A stretch of DNA of 64,000 nt, taken from contig NC_084800.1 in NCBI RefSeq assembly GCF_963169125.1, positions 149,354,397 through 149,418,396 of the forward strand, read 5' to 3'. The position numbers and the translations under genes were made by a program. The notes below the pieces were generated by a model that was not told the DNA's origin, made no database searches, and saw nothing but the letters and a program-made list of their open reading frames with translations. The stretch's first letter is position 1; the number at the start of each line of letters is the position of its first letter. Shown here piece by piece: positions 62,504 to 64,000 of this stretch. The DNA comes from Humulus lupulus. Taxonomy: Eukaryota; Streptophyta; Magnoliopsida; Rosales; Cannabaceae.

Positions 62504-64000
62504 TGTAACGACCCAAAATCAATAATATGGCTTAAGGGTCTTGATTAGTGTGCCAGGAGGGCATAATTGGTTTATGTGTGAATTTATTAAATTAACGTGT
62601 GACTGTATTATAAGCATGCTAGTATGAATGTAAATGTGATTATATGTTATATTTATGAGAACCACATTATTATGTGGGTAAATCTGCAGCGTGCGACTCG
62701 AGGCGATCCTAGGGAGCTAGTTAGCGGGAAAGTCACAACAGGGCTTAATATTTGACTTGGGGCAAGTCAAGGGATATTTCGGGTATTAGATGATTATTTG
62801 GGTTATCGGGTTATGGAAATAAATATAAGGAGATATATTTGAGATTAGGAAGCCTAGGCAGGAATATTGGGGAATTTTACCATTTTTCCCTTGTGGACGT
62901 TTTCGGTACCCCGAGTCTCGGGATTGACTTAATTAACTAAGGTTAGACTATGTAAAATAGAACCTGTAGAACAAAAACAAACCGACCCATTTTTCTCCCC
63001 TCTTCCTTCTCTTCTCTCTCTTAAGAAAACTACTGAAACCTAAGGGAATTCAGCTGGGAATTCAGTGGTTTGGGCTAGAATCTTGAAGGTTTAGTCCAGT
63101 TTCAGCTAAGGAAACTCAACCAGGATTAAGTTAAAGGCTGAATTTCACTCTTGATCATTAGAATTCTGAGTTTTTGCTGAGTATTAAAAGTGTTTATGGT
63201 TTTGATGTTTAAGGACTGAATTGAAGCTGAGAAGCTTGGGTTTTAGCTCAGAAATTTGTTAAGGAAGTGGTTCATCAAAGAAGGTAAGTTTCAATTCGTA
63301 ATTTAGTGTTTAAAATCTAAGTTTGCATGACTAGTTTTAGAGTTCTTGAGCTACTTGGTTTCTGAAATCAAAATGGGCTTTTAATGAGTTTTTAAGCTAC
63401 GATTTTGTTGGACTGAGTTGCCAGAATCATGTTAGGAGTCTTGTGATCAATGGGTTTTGGAATTAGGGTGCTTTGGGGTGGTTTCTAGCAAGGTTAGGAT
63501 GCTAGAAATGGTGGTTTTTCTGGGCAGGAAGGGTTGGGCCGCGGCTCTGTTCTAGAGTGTCGCGGCCCTACGAAGCAAAGAAGAGACAAGGAGGCTCTGC
63601 AATGGGGAAGCGCCGCGGCGCCATAGGGCAGGGCTGCGGCGCGTGTCTGTCTTCAGAGAGGCCTAGCCTCTGTTTCAGGGGCGGACTGCGACTGGGTTTC
63701 TAGGGCCGCAGCTCTTAAGGGTAATCTTGATCTTTTAGAGGTTTTAAGTGTGGGAATCTAACCTAGGGTGCTCGCGATCGATTCCACCACCGTGTTTGGT
63801 AGAATTCGATGTCCCGGAAGCTGGAACTCCATCTAGAAATATTAACGCAATTATTAATGACACTCCCTGTCTTTGTTGTGACTAGGTATTAAGCTAGGGC
63901 TCGGGAAGCGGATCGTGCTCGAGATGCGTCGCTCGTATTCAGTAAACTTGGGAATTAAAGGTAAGAGAACTGCACCCGATTGTGGATTTATAATTGGACT
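62504..64000 (+). mobile_element. Tekay-like LTR, cut by the right window edge
   Basis: It starts TGTAACGACCCAAAATCAA and is closest to the solo LTR at 13487 (CTGCAGCGTGCGACTCGAGG, AACTGCACCCGATTGTGG). About 1.5 kb is visible; whether it is a solo LTR or the start of an element cannot be told. Confidence 0.9.
63536..63711 (+). repeat. palindromic module, GCCGCGGC type
   Basis: Pair one is GGGCCGCGGC and CGCGGCCC (63536-63567). Pair two is GCGCCGCGGCGCC (63610-63622) and GCTGCGGCGC (63633-63642). A looser third pair ends near 63711. Confidence 0.75.

Noticed and set aside
1..64000. Host protein-coding genes or tRNA genes
   Set aside because: All recognisable coding sequence belongs to retroelements. 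The tRNA-like 12-mers are primer-binding sites next to LTRs, not genes.

Overview
The window is a transposon graveyard from a flowering plant, most likely a eudicot with a large, repeat-rich genome. I infer this from plant-type Ty3/gypsy (Tekay-like chromovirus, Tat) and Ty1/copia (TNT1-94-like) retrotransposons, an L1-type LINE and a TRIM, with very AT-rich DNA between them. The species cannot be named from sequence alone. I see no single-copy host gene, tRNA, rRNA or CRISPR array. Nearly everything can be assigned to elements nested inside one another, and most borders are fixed by 5-bp target-site duplications (TSDs).

Region 1 (1-12.6 kb): a gypsy remnant (1-1498), then a decayed copia element C1. 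Its pol is split by a 1.88-kb non-coding insertion (2855-4736, 7-bp TSD) and by a TRIM (6425-7241, 5-bp TSD GATAG). C1 ends in a hybrid LTR (7863-10953) that abuts the pol of a second decayed copia element, C2 (10954-12546).

Region 2 (12.6-29 kb): the 3' LTR of C2 is split in two (12582-12856 and 28391-29014) by a reverse-strand gypsy LTR called LTR-alpha here. LTR-alpha is itself split by a solo Tekay-like LTR (13487-15726, TSD TTATA) and by a complete but decayed Tat element (15866-27080). Between its pol and 3' LTR the Tat element carries an intron-containing antisense gene with its own apparent TATA box.

Region 3 (29-50.4 kb): a gypsy element with an exceptionally long LTR (about 3.8 kb, called XL) enters the C2 LTR at 29015. 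Its 5' LTR holds a young, nearly intact Tekay chromovirus (30733-40359, TSD AATTG) and a 5'-truncated LINE (40431-43150, 13-bp TSD). The XL gag-pol (45231-50390) is heavily broken and has no 3' LTR in place.

Region 4 (50.4-64 kb): a displaced fragment of a Tat-type antisense-gene protein, then a second nest. A copia LTR scrap (51518-51599 and 62063-62225) holds a Tekay-like solo LTR (51600-62057, TSD AATAT). Inside that sit an XL solo LTR on the minus strand (51890-57784), which holds an LTR-alpha solo LTR (52214-54132, TSD AAGTT), and a copia solo LTR (59720-61946, TSD TGACC). Another antisense-gene exon scrap and a partial Tekay-like LTR (62504 to the edge) close the window.

The less expected signals are: a four-unit palindromic module that keeps its place in Tekay-like LTRs while its core sequence changes; a hairpin in copia LTRs kept as structure rather than sequence; a TRIM that shares its LTR end and primer-binding site with the resident Tekay family; the complete gene architecture of the Tat antisense gene; and XL LTRs with variable tandem arrays.
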